The position numbers and the translations under genes were made by a program. From contig NZ_WSTB01000005.1 in the NCBI RefSeq assembly GCF_009789235.1, positions 248,001 through 312,000 of the forward strand: a DNA stretch of 64,000 nucleotides, read 5' to 3'. Source of the stretch: Flavobacterium hydrocarbonoxydans (GTDB lineage Bacteria; Bacteroidota; Bacteroidia; Flavobacteriales; Flavobacteriaceae). Positions 34,247 through 43,315 of this stretch are shown here, piece after piece (position 1 is the first letter of the stretch; each line of letters opens with the position of its first letter). The notes beneath the pieces are model-generated. The model was given only the letters and a program-made list of their open reading frames with translations, did no database searches and was not told where the DNA came from.

Positions 34247-35521
34247 ATGGAAAAGCATTATCAAATAGTTATCGTTGGCGGTGGAAATGCAGGATTATCT
34301 GTTGCATCACAATTACTTCGTAAAAGAAATGGGTTAAGTATTGGCATTATTGAGCCTTCAGAAAATCATTATTATCAACCTGCGTGGACATTAGTTGGTG
34401 CAGGAATTTTTGATATTAAAAAGACTATCCGTAATGAAAAGGATTTTATTCCAAAAAATGCGACATGGATAAAAGAAGCAGTTGCTGAATTTAATCCTAC
34501 TTCAAACAAAGTAATTTGCAGTTCTGGAAAAGAAATTTCATACGATTATTTAATTGTTTGTCCGGGTATCCAATTAGATTGGAATAAAATAAAAGGATTA
34601 AAAGAAACCTTAGGTAAAAACAATGTAAGCAGTAATTATAATTTTAATTCAGCACCATATACTTGGGAAATGATTAAAAATTTTAAAGGCGGTATAGCAG
34701 TCTTTACTAACCCATCCACGCCTATTAAATGTGGTGGTGCCCCACATAAAATCATGTATCTGGCTGTAGATTATTGGCGTAAGAAAGGTGTTTTAGACAA
34801 ATGTGACATACATTATATTTCTGGGGCAACAGTTATATTTGGTGTGCCTGAATATAAAGCAACATTAGAAGAAGTATTAAAAAAAGGTAATATAAAAGTA
34901 CATTATAGTGCTAATACAATAGGAATTGATGCAAATAATAAAACAATCGAGTTCGAAACCAAAAGCACTCCAAGTTCAATAAAGCAGTCATTATCAGAAA
35001 CGACAGCTGCTTGTTATAGTATTAACGAAGCATCACAAACTGATTTAGCAAATAAAGTTACTCTTTCATTTGATTTATGCCATGCAGTACCTCCCCAATC
35101 TGCCCCAGACTTTATTAAAAAAAGCCCCTTAGCAGATGCTTCAAATCCCTATGGTTATGTAGAGGTCAATAAAAACACAATGCAGCATTCAAGATTTCCC
35201 AATGTTTTTGCTTTGGGAGATTGCACCAATGCACCCTGTAGTAAAACCGGAGCGGCAATACGAAAACAAGCACCAGTTGTAGTTACGAACTTATTAGAAG
35301 TAATGGATAAACAACCTGTAACCGCTCAATATGATGGCTACAGTGCTTGCCCGATACCGACGCAATACGGAAAATTAATGCTGGCAGAGTTTGATTATAA
35401 CAACAAACCAAAAATGACATTTCCATTCAATCAAGCAAAACCACGTTGGACAATGTGGATACTGAAAACAAAAGTATTGCCTTGGCTATATTGGAACAAA
35501 ATTTTAAAAGGCACAGCTTAG
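34247..35521 (+). CDS. sqr: Sulfide:quinone oxidoreductase
   Basis: 424 aa. FAD-binding motif VIVGGGNAGLSVASQLL at the N-terminus. The three cysteines expected of SQR are in place: Cys 105 (LIVCPGIQL), Cys 162 (PIKCGGAPHK) and Cys 331 (TNAPCSKTGAAI). ALGDCTNAP binds FAD. The long segment with KCGGAPHKIMYLAVDYWRKK is typical of the SQRDL/type II group. It oxidises sulfide to persulfide and passes electrons to quinone at the membrane, feeding cytochrome bd encoded downstream. It is in one transcript with TauE and cydAB. Confidence 0.95.
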   Translation: MEKHYQIVIVGGGNAGLSVASQLLRKRNGLSIGIIEPSENHYYQPAWTLVGAGIFDIKKTIRNEKDFIPKNATWIKEAVAEFNPTSNKVICSSGKEISYDYLIVCPGIQLDWNKIKGLKETLGKNNVSSNYNFNSAPYTWEMIKNFKGGIAVFTNPSTPIKCGGAPHKIMYLAVDYWRKKGVLDKCDIHYISGATVIFGVPEYKATLEEVLKKGNIKVHYSANTIGIDANNKTIEFETKSTPSSIKQSLSETTAACYSINEASQTDLANKVTLSFDLCHAVPPQSAPDFIKKSPLADASNPYGYVEVNKNTMQHSRFPNVFALGDCTNAPCSKTGAAIRKQAPVVVTNLLEVMDKQPVTAQYDGYSACPIPTQYGKLMLAEFDYNNKPKMTFPFNQAKPRWTMWILKTKVLPWLYWNKILKGTA

Positions 35522-35600
35522 CTACCTAGGTTGTATCGCCTGAATTTATTTATTACGCCCATACCAAATATCACTTATCAATGTTTAAAAACACAACGCT

Positions 35601-36953
35601 ATGGATGTAGAAATTCTGGCTCGAATTCAGTTTGCATTTACTATTGCTTTCCATTACATCTATCCACCACTAAGTATTGGCATTGGATTGATAATGGTCA
35701 TTATGGAAAGTTTATACCTCAAAACTGGTAAAAAAGAATACGAAATTTTAACACGTTTTTGGATTAAAATATTTGCACTGACTTTTGGTATCGGAGTAGC
35801 AACTGGTATCATCATGGAATTTGAATTTGGTACCAATTGGGCTGTCTATTCGCGATATGTAGGCGATATTTTTGGAAGTGCTTTAGCTGCTGAAGGTTTA
35901 TTTGCTTTTGGTTTAGAAAGTGCTTTTCTAGGTGTACTCCTTTTTGGCTGGCATCGAGTAAAACCTTGGGTACATTTAGTCTCAACAATAGGCGTGTTTC
36001 TCGGTTCAATGTTTTCAGCAGTTTGGATTGTGGTTGCAAATTCTTGGCAGCAAACTCCAGCGGGCTATCATATTGTTGGAGAGGGATTAAACACAAGAGC
36101 TGAAGTGACCGATTTTTGGGCAATGGTATTCAATCCATCAAGCATGGACAGATTAGTGCATACTTGGCAAGGATCATTTTTAGCTGGTGCATTTTTGGTT
36201 TTAAGCGTTCATGCTTACTATTTAATCAAAGGACGTTATGTAGAAATTTCTAAAAAAGCTTTTAAAATTGCTTTAGTTGTAGCGACCATTTTTTCATTAT
36301 CACAATTAATTTCTGGGCACAGCTCTGCTGATGGAGTTGCTGTAAATCAACCAGCAAAATTAGCCGCTATGGAAGGTCATTTTAAAAAGTCAGCTCCTGC
36401 CGATTTATATCTTTTTGGTTGGGTAGATAAAGAAAAACAAGAAGTGACAGGTTTGAAAATCCCTGGAGGATTATCTTTTTTGGTACACCAAGATTTTAAG
36501 GCTCCTATAACTGGTTTAAATAGTTTTCCCGTTAAAGATAGACCAAGCCAAATCAATGCCGTTTTTCAATTTTATCACATCATGATTGCTATCGGAATGT
36601 TGCTAATAGGATTGACATTATATGCTAGTTTCTTATGGTGGCGTGGAAAATTATTTGAAACCAGGTGGCTATTATGGATATTTTCATTTTCGGTAATACT
36701 ACCTCAAATTGCCAATCAAGTAGGTTGGTATGCCGCCGAAATGGGAAGACAACCTTGGGTTGTTTATGGTCATTTGCGCACCAGCGATGCTTTTTCGCAA
36801 GAGGTTTCAGCTAATCAAATCGTATTTTCATTAATTATGTTTACAATCATTTATGCACTATTATTTGTACTATTTATCTATATGGTCAATAAAAAAATAA
36901 AACACGGGCCTTACGAAGAAAGCAGCACACTGGTTAATTTTCAATCTTTCTAA
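35601..36953 (+). CDS. cydA: Cytochrome bd ubiquinol oxidase subunit I
   Basis: 450 aa, about nine membrane helices. Signature features: MDVEILARIQFAFTIAFHYI with the N-terminal heme His, GIATG-type GIGVATGIIMEFEFGTNW, QPAKLAAMEGHF (quinol site) and GRQPWVVYGHLRT (conserved GRQPW). A short Q-loop marks the CydA group of Bacteroidetes. It oxidises quinol and reduces oxygen. Cytochrome bd is resistant to sulfide, unlike heme-copper oxidases, which fits its place after SQR. Confidence 0.95.
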   Translation: MDVEILARIQFAFTIAFHYIYPPLSIGIGLIMVIMESLYLKTGKKEYEILTRFWIKIFALTFGIGVATGIIMEFEFGTNWAVYSRYVGDIFGSALAAEGLFAFGLESAFLGVLLFGWHRVKPWVHLVSTIGVFLGSMFSAVWIVVANSWQQTPAGYHIVGEGLNTRAEVTDFWAMVFNPSSMDRLVHTWQGSFLAGAFLVLSVHAYYLIKGRYVEISKKAFKIALVVATIFSLSQLISGHSSADGVAVNQPAKLAAMEGHFKKSAPADLYLFGWVDKEKQEVTGLKIPGGLSFLVHQDFKAPITGLNSFPVKDRPSQINAVFQFYHIMIAIGMLLIGLTLYASFLWWRGKLFETRWLLWIFSFSVILPQIANQVGWYAAEMGRQPWVVYGHLRTSDAFSQEVSANQIVFSLIMFTIIYALLFVLFIYMVNKKIKHGPYEESSTLVNFQSF

Positions 36954-36972
36954 AGAATTAAAATCAATAGTT

Positions 36973-38009
36973 ATGGAATATTTTTTAGGAATAGACTATC
37001 CAACCTTGTGGTATTTAGTTATTGGTCTTTTATTTTCCGGCTATGCCATACTTGAGGGATTTGATTTTGGTGCTGGAGCTTGGCATTTGTTTTTCAGAAG
37101 GATTTAAGCCGTCGAGTGGCAATTAATGCCATTGCTCCAGTTTGGGATGCCAATCAAGTATGGTTGGTTATTGGCGGTGGTGCATTATTTGCTTGTTTTC
37201 CAGTAATGTATGCTACTATGTTGTCGGCAATGTACGTTCCGTTTATGCTTTTCCTAATGTTTAATATTCTTAGGGCAGCTGCAATCAAATTCAGAAGTAC
37301 AGAAGATATGCTATGGTGGCGAAAAACTTGGGATATTGTGTATAGTGTTTCCAGTATTATGATTGCCTTTTTATTAGGGATTGTTCTTGGTAATATTTTA
37401 CAAGGTTTCCCGCTGGGAGAAAATCATAGCTATAAAGGCGGTATGTTCTTCTCTTTTTTAAATCCATATGCAATAATGGTAGGTCTTACAACGCTATCAT
37501 TATTTATGACACAAGGGGCAATTTACCTTTTGATAAAGACCGAAGGAAGATTACACTCTAGACTGACTTTTCTATTGAAAAAAGGAATAATATTTTTTAT
37601 AATAACCTTTGGCATTACAACACTCTATACCCTAATATTCATCCCAGAGGTTACAACAACTTTCAGGAATAACCCTTTCTATTTTATTACTCCAATACTT
37701 TCCTTCTTGGCAGTTGCAAATGTGCCTCGCCTCGCTTCTAAAAAAAGCTATATGCAAACCCTGATTTTTTCATCATTAACAATGGCTTTATTACTCGGTC
37801 TTGTTGCTTTACAATTATACCCAACCTTATTGATTTCTACGATTGACCCAAAATATAGCGTAACCATATATAACGCAGCATCATCACAAAAATCTTTAGG
37901 TATTATGCTGACCATTGTTGTTATTGGAACTCCTTTACTAGCGGGGTACTTTATCTTTTTGTATAAGACCTTTAAGGGCAAAGTAAAGCTAGACGATACA
38001 AGCTACTAG
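36973..38009 (+). pseudogene. cydB: Cytochrome bd subunit II with a 1-base deletion
   Basis: Starts at the ATG at 36973 (MEYFLGIDYPTLWYLVIGLL; FSGYAILEGFDFGAGAWHLF). After codon 42 (AGA) the frame hits TAA at 37105-37107. One base earlier another frame continues KDLSRRVAINAIAPVWDANQ and stays open to 38009. The expected FFRKDLSRR needs GAAAGG but the sequence has GAAGG (37097-37101). So a single A is missing. The full protein would be 345 aa, the normal CydB length. It could be a true null, a sequencing error in a homopolymer, or rescued by slippage. A TTG start at 37080 would give a product lacking the first helix. Confidence 0.88.
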
Positions 38010-38068
38010 TAGCCGAGCTAGATTAAAAAAAAAACGAAATTGCCTAATTAGGTAAAAAAACATCCTTG

Positions 38069-38113
38069 TGTAACCAAAGTAGCTGTACAGGAAAAAACAA
38101 CATGGTAATTTAG
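38069..38113 (+). promoter_or_regulatory. Crp/Fnr-type operator and -7 element before peroxiredoxin
   Basis: TGTAACCAAAGTAGCT (38069-38084), nearly identical to the site before TauE including its flank GTRCAGG. TAATTTAG (38106-38113), one base off consensus, begins 29.5 bp after its centre. Confidence 0.55.
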
Positions 38114-38140
38114 CATTATAAATTATAAACAAATAGAAAA

Positions 38141-38797
38141 ATGGAAACACAAGAAATTAAAAATACAATGCCAAGAATAGGCGATATAGCTCCAGACTTT
38201 GACGTAGTGACAACAACTGGAATTTTAAAATTTTCTGAATATAATAAAGGAAGTTGGGTAGTATTTTTTTCACATCCTGCTGATTTTACACCTGTATGTA
38301 CAACAGAAATGAGTGGTTTTGCACTTGAAAAAGATTTCTTTGCGGAACACAATACCAAATTAATTGGTTTAAGTATTGACAGTATTCATTCTCATATTGC
38401 CTGGGTAAATGCAGTTCATGAAAAAACAGGAATTTTATTTGATTTTCCAATAATTGCAGATATTTCGATGGAAGTCTCAAAACTTTATGGAATGTTACAA
38501 CCAGGTGAAAGTGAAACAGCAGCTGTTCGTGCCGTTTTTATAATGGATCCCGAAGGGAAAGTACGTTTGATAATGTATTATCCACTAAACGTGGGAAGAA
38601 ATATGGACGAAATTAAACGCTCATTGCTTGCTCTACAAACTTCGGATGAACATAAAGTAGCAATGCCACTTAATTGGCAGCCTGGAGACAAAGTAATTGT
38701 GGGTGCTCCAAAAACAATAGAAGCTTTGGCGGCAAGAAAAGCCGATAAGGAATTAGAGCAGGTAGATTGGTATCTGGCTAAAAAATCAATTGGGTAA
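38141..38797 (+). CDS. 1-Cys peroxiredoxin (Prx6 type)
   Basis: 218 aa. The peroxidatic site is FSHPADFTPVCTTEMSGFA with Cys 53; it is the only cysteine in the protein, so this is a 1-Cys enzyme. The Prx6 C-terminal extension (MPLNWQPGDKVIVGAP) is present. It reduces peroxides and, in sulfur-oxidising settings, may also handle persulfides. It starts a new transcript under the shared operator and is followed 33 bp on by a persulfide dioxygenase. Confidence 0.93.
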   Translation: METQEIKNTMPRIGDIAPDFDVVTTTGILKFSEYNKGSWVVFFSHPADFTPVCTTEMSGFALEKDFFAEHNTKLIGLSIDSIHSHIAWVNAVHEKTGILFDFPIIADISMEVSKLYGMLQPGESETAAVRAVFIMDPEGKVRLIMYYPLNVGRNMDEIKRSLLALQTSDEHKVAMPLNWQPGDKVIVGAPKTIEALAARKADKELEQVDWYLAKKSIG

Positions 38798-38829
38798 TTT
38801 CATTTAAAATTAATTAAAAACTAAAGAAT

Positions 38830-40248
38830 ATGTTTTTTCAACACGTTTATGATAAGAGTTTAGCACAAGGCAGTTATGTTATTGGCTGTCAAAAAACTGG
38901 GGAAGCCATAGTAATCGATGCACAACGTGATATTGATATATACAGCGACATCGCAAAACAAAACAACCTCCGTATTACACACATAGCTGAAACTCACATT
39001 CATGCAGACTTTCTTTGTGGTTCAAGGGAACTTGCAGCAGTAACAAACGCAACAATGTACCTTTCAGACGAAGGAGGCGAAGATTGGCAGTACCAGTTCC
39101 CTCACAAAGGGCTAAAAGAAGGGGATATTATCAGAGTGGGCAACCTCACATTAGAAGTAATACATACACCAGGCCATACGCCAGAAAGTATAAGCTTTCT
39201 ATTAACTGATCATCCGGCGACAGATAAGCCCGTTATAGTACTAACAGGTGATTTTGTTTTTGTGGGTGATATAGGCCGTCCTGACTTACTCGAAAAAGCT
39301 GCTGGACTTGCTGGTACAAAAGAAGATGGAGCCAAACAAATGTTCCAGTCCTTGAAAAAGTTTGCGGCACTTCCAGAATATGTGCAGGTATGGTCGGGAC
39401 ATGGCGCAGGTTCTGCTTGTGGCAAGGCTTTAGGAGCCGTAGCAAGTTCTACAGTTGGCTATGAGAAAATTAGAAACTGGGCGCTTCAATACAGCGAAAA
39501 TGAAAAAGGGTTCATCGACTACCTTTTAGCCGACCAGCCTGAACCACCGAAATACTTTGCGATGATGAAGCACTTAAACAAAGTTGATCGTCCGTTACTT
39601 ATAGATGTTCCGAAACATCCAGAGCTAACCAAAGAGCAGTTTATTTCTGCCTATGAAAAAGGCATGAAGGTAATAGATACCCGCAATAAAGTAGAATTTG
39701 CCAAAGGTTTTATTCCTAATTCGCTAAACATTCAGGGTAATAATTCTTTCGCTACTTGGTGCGGTTGGTTATTGAATTACCAAGAGCAGTTTATTTTGGT
39801 AGCCGAAGACAGTCAGATGGAAGATTTGACCCGTAAATTGATGCGTATCGGCTTGGACAACATTTTCGGATACATTTCGGATGTAAATGCTACAGGAATT
39901 GAGCTCCATACTTCAGATGTCATTTCTTTGGAAGAATTTAAAACCCAGATAGGAAAGGATAATGTGCAGATAGTAGATGTTCGTGGTGCATCGGAATATG
40001 AAGCAGGACACGTTGAAGGTGCAGAAAACGTTTTTGTTGGAACATTAATGGACAACTTGGGTAAAATCAGCAAAGACAAACAGGTGGTTATACATTGTCA
40101 GGCAGGCGACCGATCAGCCATTGCCTATTCGATCCTTGCCAAAAACGGCTTTAAAAACGTGAAAAACTTTTCTGGAGGAATGAAAGAGTGGTTAGCAGAA
40201 AATGGTAAAACAATTGGATGTAATGAAACATCTTGTACAAAAGCTTAA
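38830..40248 (+). CDS. Persulfide dioxygenase-rhodanese fusion, cytosolic
   Basis: 472 aa with no signal peptide. The N-terminal metallo-beta-lactamase domain has AETHIHADFLCGSRELA (His 56, His 58, Asp 60), IHTPGHTPES and VFVGDIGRPDL, the ETHE1-like layout of a mononuclear iron persulfide dioxygenase. Two rhodanese domains follow: the first (VIDTRNKVEFAKGFIPNSLN) lacks a clear catalytic Cys, the second has IHCQAGDRSAIAYSIL with the active Cys. It oxidises glutathione or protein persulfide to sulfite; the rhodanese can make thiosulfate from sulfite and persulfide. It is paired with a separate rhodanese downstream. Confidence 0.93.
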   Translation: MFFQHVYDKSLAQGSYVIGCQKTGEAIVIDAQRDIDIYSDIAKQNNLRITHIAETHIHADFLCGSRELAAVTNATMYLSDEGGEDWQYQFPHKGLKEGDIIRVGNLTLEVIHTPGHTPESISFLLTDHPATDKPVIVLTGDFVFVGDIGRPDLLEKAAGLAGTKEDGAKQMFQSLKKFAALPEYVQVWSGHGAGSACGKALGAVASSTVGYEKIRNWALQYSENEKGFIDYLLADQPEPPKYFAMMKHLNKVDRPLLIDVPKHPELTKEQFISAYEKGMKVIDTRNKVEFAKGFIPNSLNIQGNNSFATWCGWLLNYQEQFILVAEDSQMEDLTRKLMRIGLDNIFGYISDVNATGIELHTSDVISLEEFKTQIGKDNVQIVDVRGASEYEAGHVEGAENVFVGTLMDNLGKISKDKQVVIHCQAGDRSAIAYSILAKNGFKNVKNFSGGMKEWLAENGKTIGCNETSCTKA

Positions 40249-40259
40249 AATTTAAAACT

Positions 40260-40574
40260 ATGGGACTTTTTTCAGCAATATTTGGCAAAACAGATAACAG
40301 TCAATTATCAGAAGCTATAAAAGACGGTGCGTTTTTAGTAGATGTTCGCACACCTGACGAGTTTTCGGCAGGCAGTGCAAAAGGAGCGGTAAATATTCCA
40401 TTGGATAAAGTACCAATGGAATTACCAAAATTCAAGGGCAAGAAAAATATCGTTGTTTTTTGCAGAAGTGGAAATAGAAGCGGACAGGCAAAAAGTATTT
40501 TGGAGCAGAGCGGTTTTCAGAATGTTATAAACGGTGGCACTTGGGAAAATGTAAATCAGTTGATAAATGAGTAA
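40260..40574 (+). CDS. Single-domain rhodanese
   Basis: 104 aa from the ATG at 40260; an in-frame upstream extension of nine residues is weak. The active-site loop is CRSGNRSGQAKSIL with DVRTPDEFSAGSAKGAVNIP upstream. It transfers sulfane sulfur between persulfides, thiosulfate and acceptors in the cytosol. It starts 11 bp after the dioxygenase gene and overlaps the methyltransferase gene by 8 bp. Confidence 0.92.
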   Translation: MGLFSAIFGKTDNSQLSEAIKDGAFLVDVRTPDEFSAGSAKGAVNIPLDKVPMELPKFKGKKNIVVFCRSGNRSGQAKSILEQSGFQNVINGGTWENVNQLINE

Positions 40575-41196
40575 AGAAGAAAATAATATAGCCTGTTGCG
40601 TAACACAATGCGAAAACCCACTTGACCAAAACTATTGGAATGAACGGTGGCAGAAAAATGAAACAGGATGGGATATGGGACAGGCTTCGCCCGCTATTAC
40701 GGAGTATATGACACAATACCATGATAAAAATGCAGCTATTCTTATTCCGGGTTGTGGCAATGCCTATGAAGCAGAATTTTTGATAGCGAATGGATTTACG
40801 AACATTACACTAATAGATATTGCACCAAAAGCAGTTGAAGCGTTAAAAGAAAAGTTTGCTGACAAAACACAGATAAACGTTTTGTGCGAAGACTTTTTCA
40901 ATCATCAGGGTAGTTACGATTTGATCATTGAGCAAACATTTTTTTGTGCCATTCCACCTGCTAGAAGAATTGAATATTCAAAAAAAACAGCTTCAATACT
41001 CAACGGAAACGGTAAAATAATAGGTGTGCTATTCGACAAACAATTTAACCAACCGTTTCCACCTTTTGGAGGTTGCCCTTGCGAATACAAACCTGTTTTT
41101 GAACCGCATTATTTCATCAAAACAATGGATGAATGTTATAACAGCATTCCTTCAAGAGCCAACTCGGAAGTGTTTATTAACCTCATAAAAAAATAG
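40567..41196 (+). CDS. TPMT-family SAM-dependent thiol methyltransferase
   Basis: 209 aa. The TPMT (PF05724) pattern is visible: YWNERWQKNETGWDMGQASP, AILIPGCGNAYEAEFL for SAM binding, and ILNGNGKIIGVLFDKQF. Members methylate thiols, sulfide, selenium or tellurium compounds. Placed inside a sulfide/persulfide operon, S-methylation of sulfide or small thiols is the most economical guess. Several Cys near the N-terminus (IACCVTQCEN) could bind metal or the substrate. Confidence 0.85.
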   Translation: MSKEENNIACCVTQCENPLDQNYWNERWQKNETGWDMGQASPAITEYMTQYHDKNAAILIPGCGNAYEAEFLIANGFTNITLIDIAPKAVEALKEKFADKTQINVLCEDFFNHQGSYDLIIEQTFFCAIPPARRIEYSKKTASILNGNGKIIGVLFDKQFNQPFPPFGGCPCEYKPVFEPHYFIKTMDECYNSIPSRANSEVFINLIKK

Positions 41197-41200
41197 AGAA

Positions 41201-41410
41201 ATGAAAAAGAACATGGGAACAGTCGATAAAGTAATCAGAATACTAGTTGCTGTAGTTATAGGTGTTTTGTACTTTACAAATGTCATTTCAGGAACATTGG
41301 CAATCATATTAGGCATATTAGCAGTAGTATTTGTGCTTACATCATTCATTAGTTTTTGCCCCTTGTATTTGCCATTTGGCATTAGCACTTTTAGAAAGAA
41401 AATAAGATGA
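41201..41410 (+). CDS. DUF2892 small membrane protein
   Basis: 69 aa with two membrane helices (IRILVAVVIGVLYFTNVI and LAIILGILAVVFVLTSFI) followed by SFCPLYLPFGI, the CP.Y motif of DUF2892 proteins such as the membrane part of the YgaP rhodanese. The pairing with a rhodanese nearby fits a two-gene version of YgaP. It overlaps the HMA gene by 4 bp. Confidence 0.85.
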   Translation: MKKNMGTVDKVIRILVAVVIGVLYFTNVISGTLAIILGILAVVFVLTSFISFCPLYLPFGISTFRKKIR

Positions 41411-41664
41411 TACACAATATAGCAGTAGAAAACATTAAATGTGGTGGCTGTATGAACAGCATAAAAACCGCTTTAATGAAAATAAATGGTGTTGAAAATG
41501 TAAGTATTGACAAAGACACCGAAACCGTAACTATTGATGCTACGGTTGAAAAAATATTTCTTATAAATGCTCTTTCAAAAATGGGTTATCCCGAAAAAGG
41601 AAATAATGACCTATTAAAAAAAGCAAAATCGTATGTGAGCTGTGCTATTGGAAAAATAAATTGA
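41407..41664 (+). CDS. Heavy-metal-associated (HMA) domain protein
   Basis: 85 aa. MIHNIAVENIKCGGCMNSIK carries the CxxC metal site (here CGGC) of the HMA fold. The sequence between ~15 and 65 follows the beta-alpha-beta HMA pattern (GVENVSIDKDTETVTIDA). A soft metal such as copper is the usual ligand. It overlaps its neighbours (ATGA and stop within the following start region), so the genes are coupled. Confidence 0.85.
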   Translation: MIHNIAVENIKCGGCMNSIKTALMKINGVENVSIDKDTETVTIDATVEKIFLINALSKMGYPEKGNNDLLKKAKSYVSCAIGKIN

Positions 41665-41666
41665 TT

Positions 41667-41900
41667 ATGAAAAACTATCTAAGAACTTGGAATTTTATGC
41701 GTGTATTGCGATTGGCATTAGGCATTTTCGTGATAGCACAGGGTATTCAGTCAAAAGAATGGTGGTTTGTGGTAATGGGTGGATTATTTTCTTTAATGCC
41801 TATACTTAATATAGGATGTTATGGTGTTTCGGCTTGCAATACATCTATATCAAAAAACAACAAAAAATTGGAGAATACAGCCTATGAAGAAGTATGTTAG
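41667..41900 (+). CDS. Small DUF2892-like membrane protein
   Basis: 77 aa from the ATG at 41667. Two helices (RVLRLALGIFVIAQGIQSK and WWFVVMGGLFSLMPILNIG) followed by CYGVSACNTS, two cysteines that may bind metal or act in thiol exchange. It is reminiscent of DUF2892 but with a different cysteine motif. It is part of the tight operon between the HMA protein and a methyltransferase. Confidence 0.75.
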   Translation: MKNYLRTWNFMRVLRLALGIFVIAQGIQSKEWWFVVMGGLFSLMPILNIGCYGVSACNTSISKNNKKLENTAYEEVC

Positions 41901-41940
41901 TTAAACAAATTTAATGTTGGAAATTAAAGATTTAGTGATT

Positions 41941-42558
41941 ATGGATACAAATAACAAAAAACAGCATTGGGAAAACGTTTACGAAACTAAAAACCCTAAC
42001 CAGGTAAGCTGGACACAGGAAATGCCTAAAACATCTCTTGATTTTATTTCTTCGTTCAGATTGGAGAAACAGGCAAAAATTATTGATATAGGAGGTGGCG
42101 ACAGCAAATTAGTTGACCATTTACTTAATCAGGGGTATGAGAACATTAGTGTTCTTGATATATCAGCAAAAGCACTTGAAAAAGCTAAAAATCGCTTAGG
42201 AGACAAAGCTAAAAAAGTAAATTGGATAGTTAGTGATATTACAGAATTTCAACCCAATACACAATATGATATTTGGCATGATAGAGCAGCATTTCACTTC
42301 CTAACAACAACAGAACAAATTGAAAAATATTTGCACATAGCAAGGATGTCTGTAACTGGCTTCATGATGATTGGAACTTTTTCCGAAAGCGGACCAACAA
42401 AATGCAGTGGTCTTGAAATCGAACAATATTCTGAACAAAGTTTAACCAAAACACTTGAAAATGGCTTCGACAAAATCCTTTGCATTTCAGAAAGCCATAC
42501 GACACCTTTCGATACAACTCAAGATTTTTTATTCTGCAGCTTCAAAAGAAATATGTAG
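41941..42558 (+). CDS. Class I SAM-dependent methyltransferase
   Basis: 205 aa from the ATG at 41941; another in-frame ATG lies nine codons earlier. The SAM-binding motif I is KIIDIGGGDSKLVDHLL, followed by ISVLDISAKALEKAKNRL and WIVSDITEFQPNTQYDIWHD. The IWHDRAAFHFL segment is typical of small thiol or tellurite-type methyltransferases. Its specific substrate is unknown; with the TPMT-like enzyme it makes a pair in one transcript. Confidence 0.85.
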   Translation: MDTNNKKQHWENVYETKNPNQVSWTQEMPKTSLDFISSFRLEKQAKIIDIGGGDSKLVDHLLNQGYENISVLDISAKALEKAKNRLGDKAKKVNWIVSDITEFQPNTQYDIWHDRAAFHFLTTTEQIEKYLHIARMSVTGFMMIGTFSESGPTKCSGLEIEQYSEQSLTKTLENGFDKILCISESHTTPFDTTQDFLFCSFKRNM

Positions 42559-42739
42559 GAGATGATGCAAGCATTATTAATATTGATGTTGACAATTAAC
42601 CTCAAGCAGCAACAACACATAAAGTACGAAGTGTACCCACTTATTATTATTTAAAAATGGTAAACAGCTTTGGCGTCAGTCGGGCATAGTCCCCTTAAAC
42701 AAATTGGAAAGATTAATTAACGAAAATATATAAAAATAA

Positions 42740-43303
42740 ATGTTAGAATTTTTGAAACAACCCTGGCCTTGGTACATAGCCGGTCCGTTAGTGGGGCTTA
42801 CAGTACCAGCATTATTAATTTTAGGAAATAAAAATTTTGGCATTAGTGCCAATTTACGTCATGCTTGTGCAGCTTGTTTGCCAGCTAATATTTCTTTTTT
42901 TAAATATGATTGGAAAAAAGAAATTTGGAATATATTTTTTGTAGTTGGAATACTAATTGGAGGTGTAATCGCTTTTAGTTTTTTAGCCAATCCAAACCCT
43001 ATAATCATTAATGAGAATTTGAGAACTGAATTAGCAAGCTACGGTATAAAAAATATCAACGGAATGTTGCCACAAGAAATTTTTTCTTGGGAAAATCTCT
43101 TTACAATAAAAGGATTTTTAATGATGGTTGTCGGTGGTTTTATGATAGGTTTTGGTTCTCGTTATGCAGGTGGCTGCACAAGTGGACATGCAATTTCTGG
43201 ATTATCAAATCTGCAATTGCCATCGCTAATTGCTACTTGCTGCTTTTTTATTGGCGGATTAATTATGGCAAACATTATACTTCCAATAATTCTCTCTCTT
43301 TAA
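42740..43303 (+). CDS. YeeE/YedE family sulfur transporter, half 1
   Basis: 187 aa, five or so membrane helices. Hallmark FGSRYAGGCTSGHAISGLSN with the conserved GCTSGH cysteine, and a second Cys pair HACAACLPANISFF near the N-terminus. YeeE/YedE proteins take up thiosulfate in E. coli (TsuA) or move other sulfur species, using cysteines along the path. It forms a two-gene unit with the next gene. A 181-bp gap upstream (42559-42739) has no convincing gene. Confidence 0.9.
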   Translation: MLEFLKQPWPWYIAGPLVGLTVPALLILGNKNFGISANLRHACAACLPANISFFKYDWKKEIWNIFFVVGILIGGVIAFSFLANPNPIIINENLRTELASYGIKNINGMLPQEIFSWENLFTIKGFLMMVVGGFMIGFGSRYAGGCTSGHAISGLSNLQLPSLIATCCFFIGGLIMANIILPIILSL

Positions 43304-43315
43304 ATTATAATACAA

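Noticed and set aside
37080..38009. A separate 309-residue protein with TTG start
   Set aside because: It is the shifted frame of cydB; upstream sequence from 36973 encodes the correct N-terminus in another frame.
42562..42654. 30-codon frame MMQALLILMLTINLKQ
   Set aside because: Short, no clear ribosome-binding site and no family; probably a chance frame after the methyltransferase gene.
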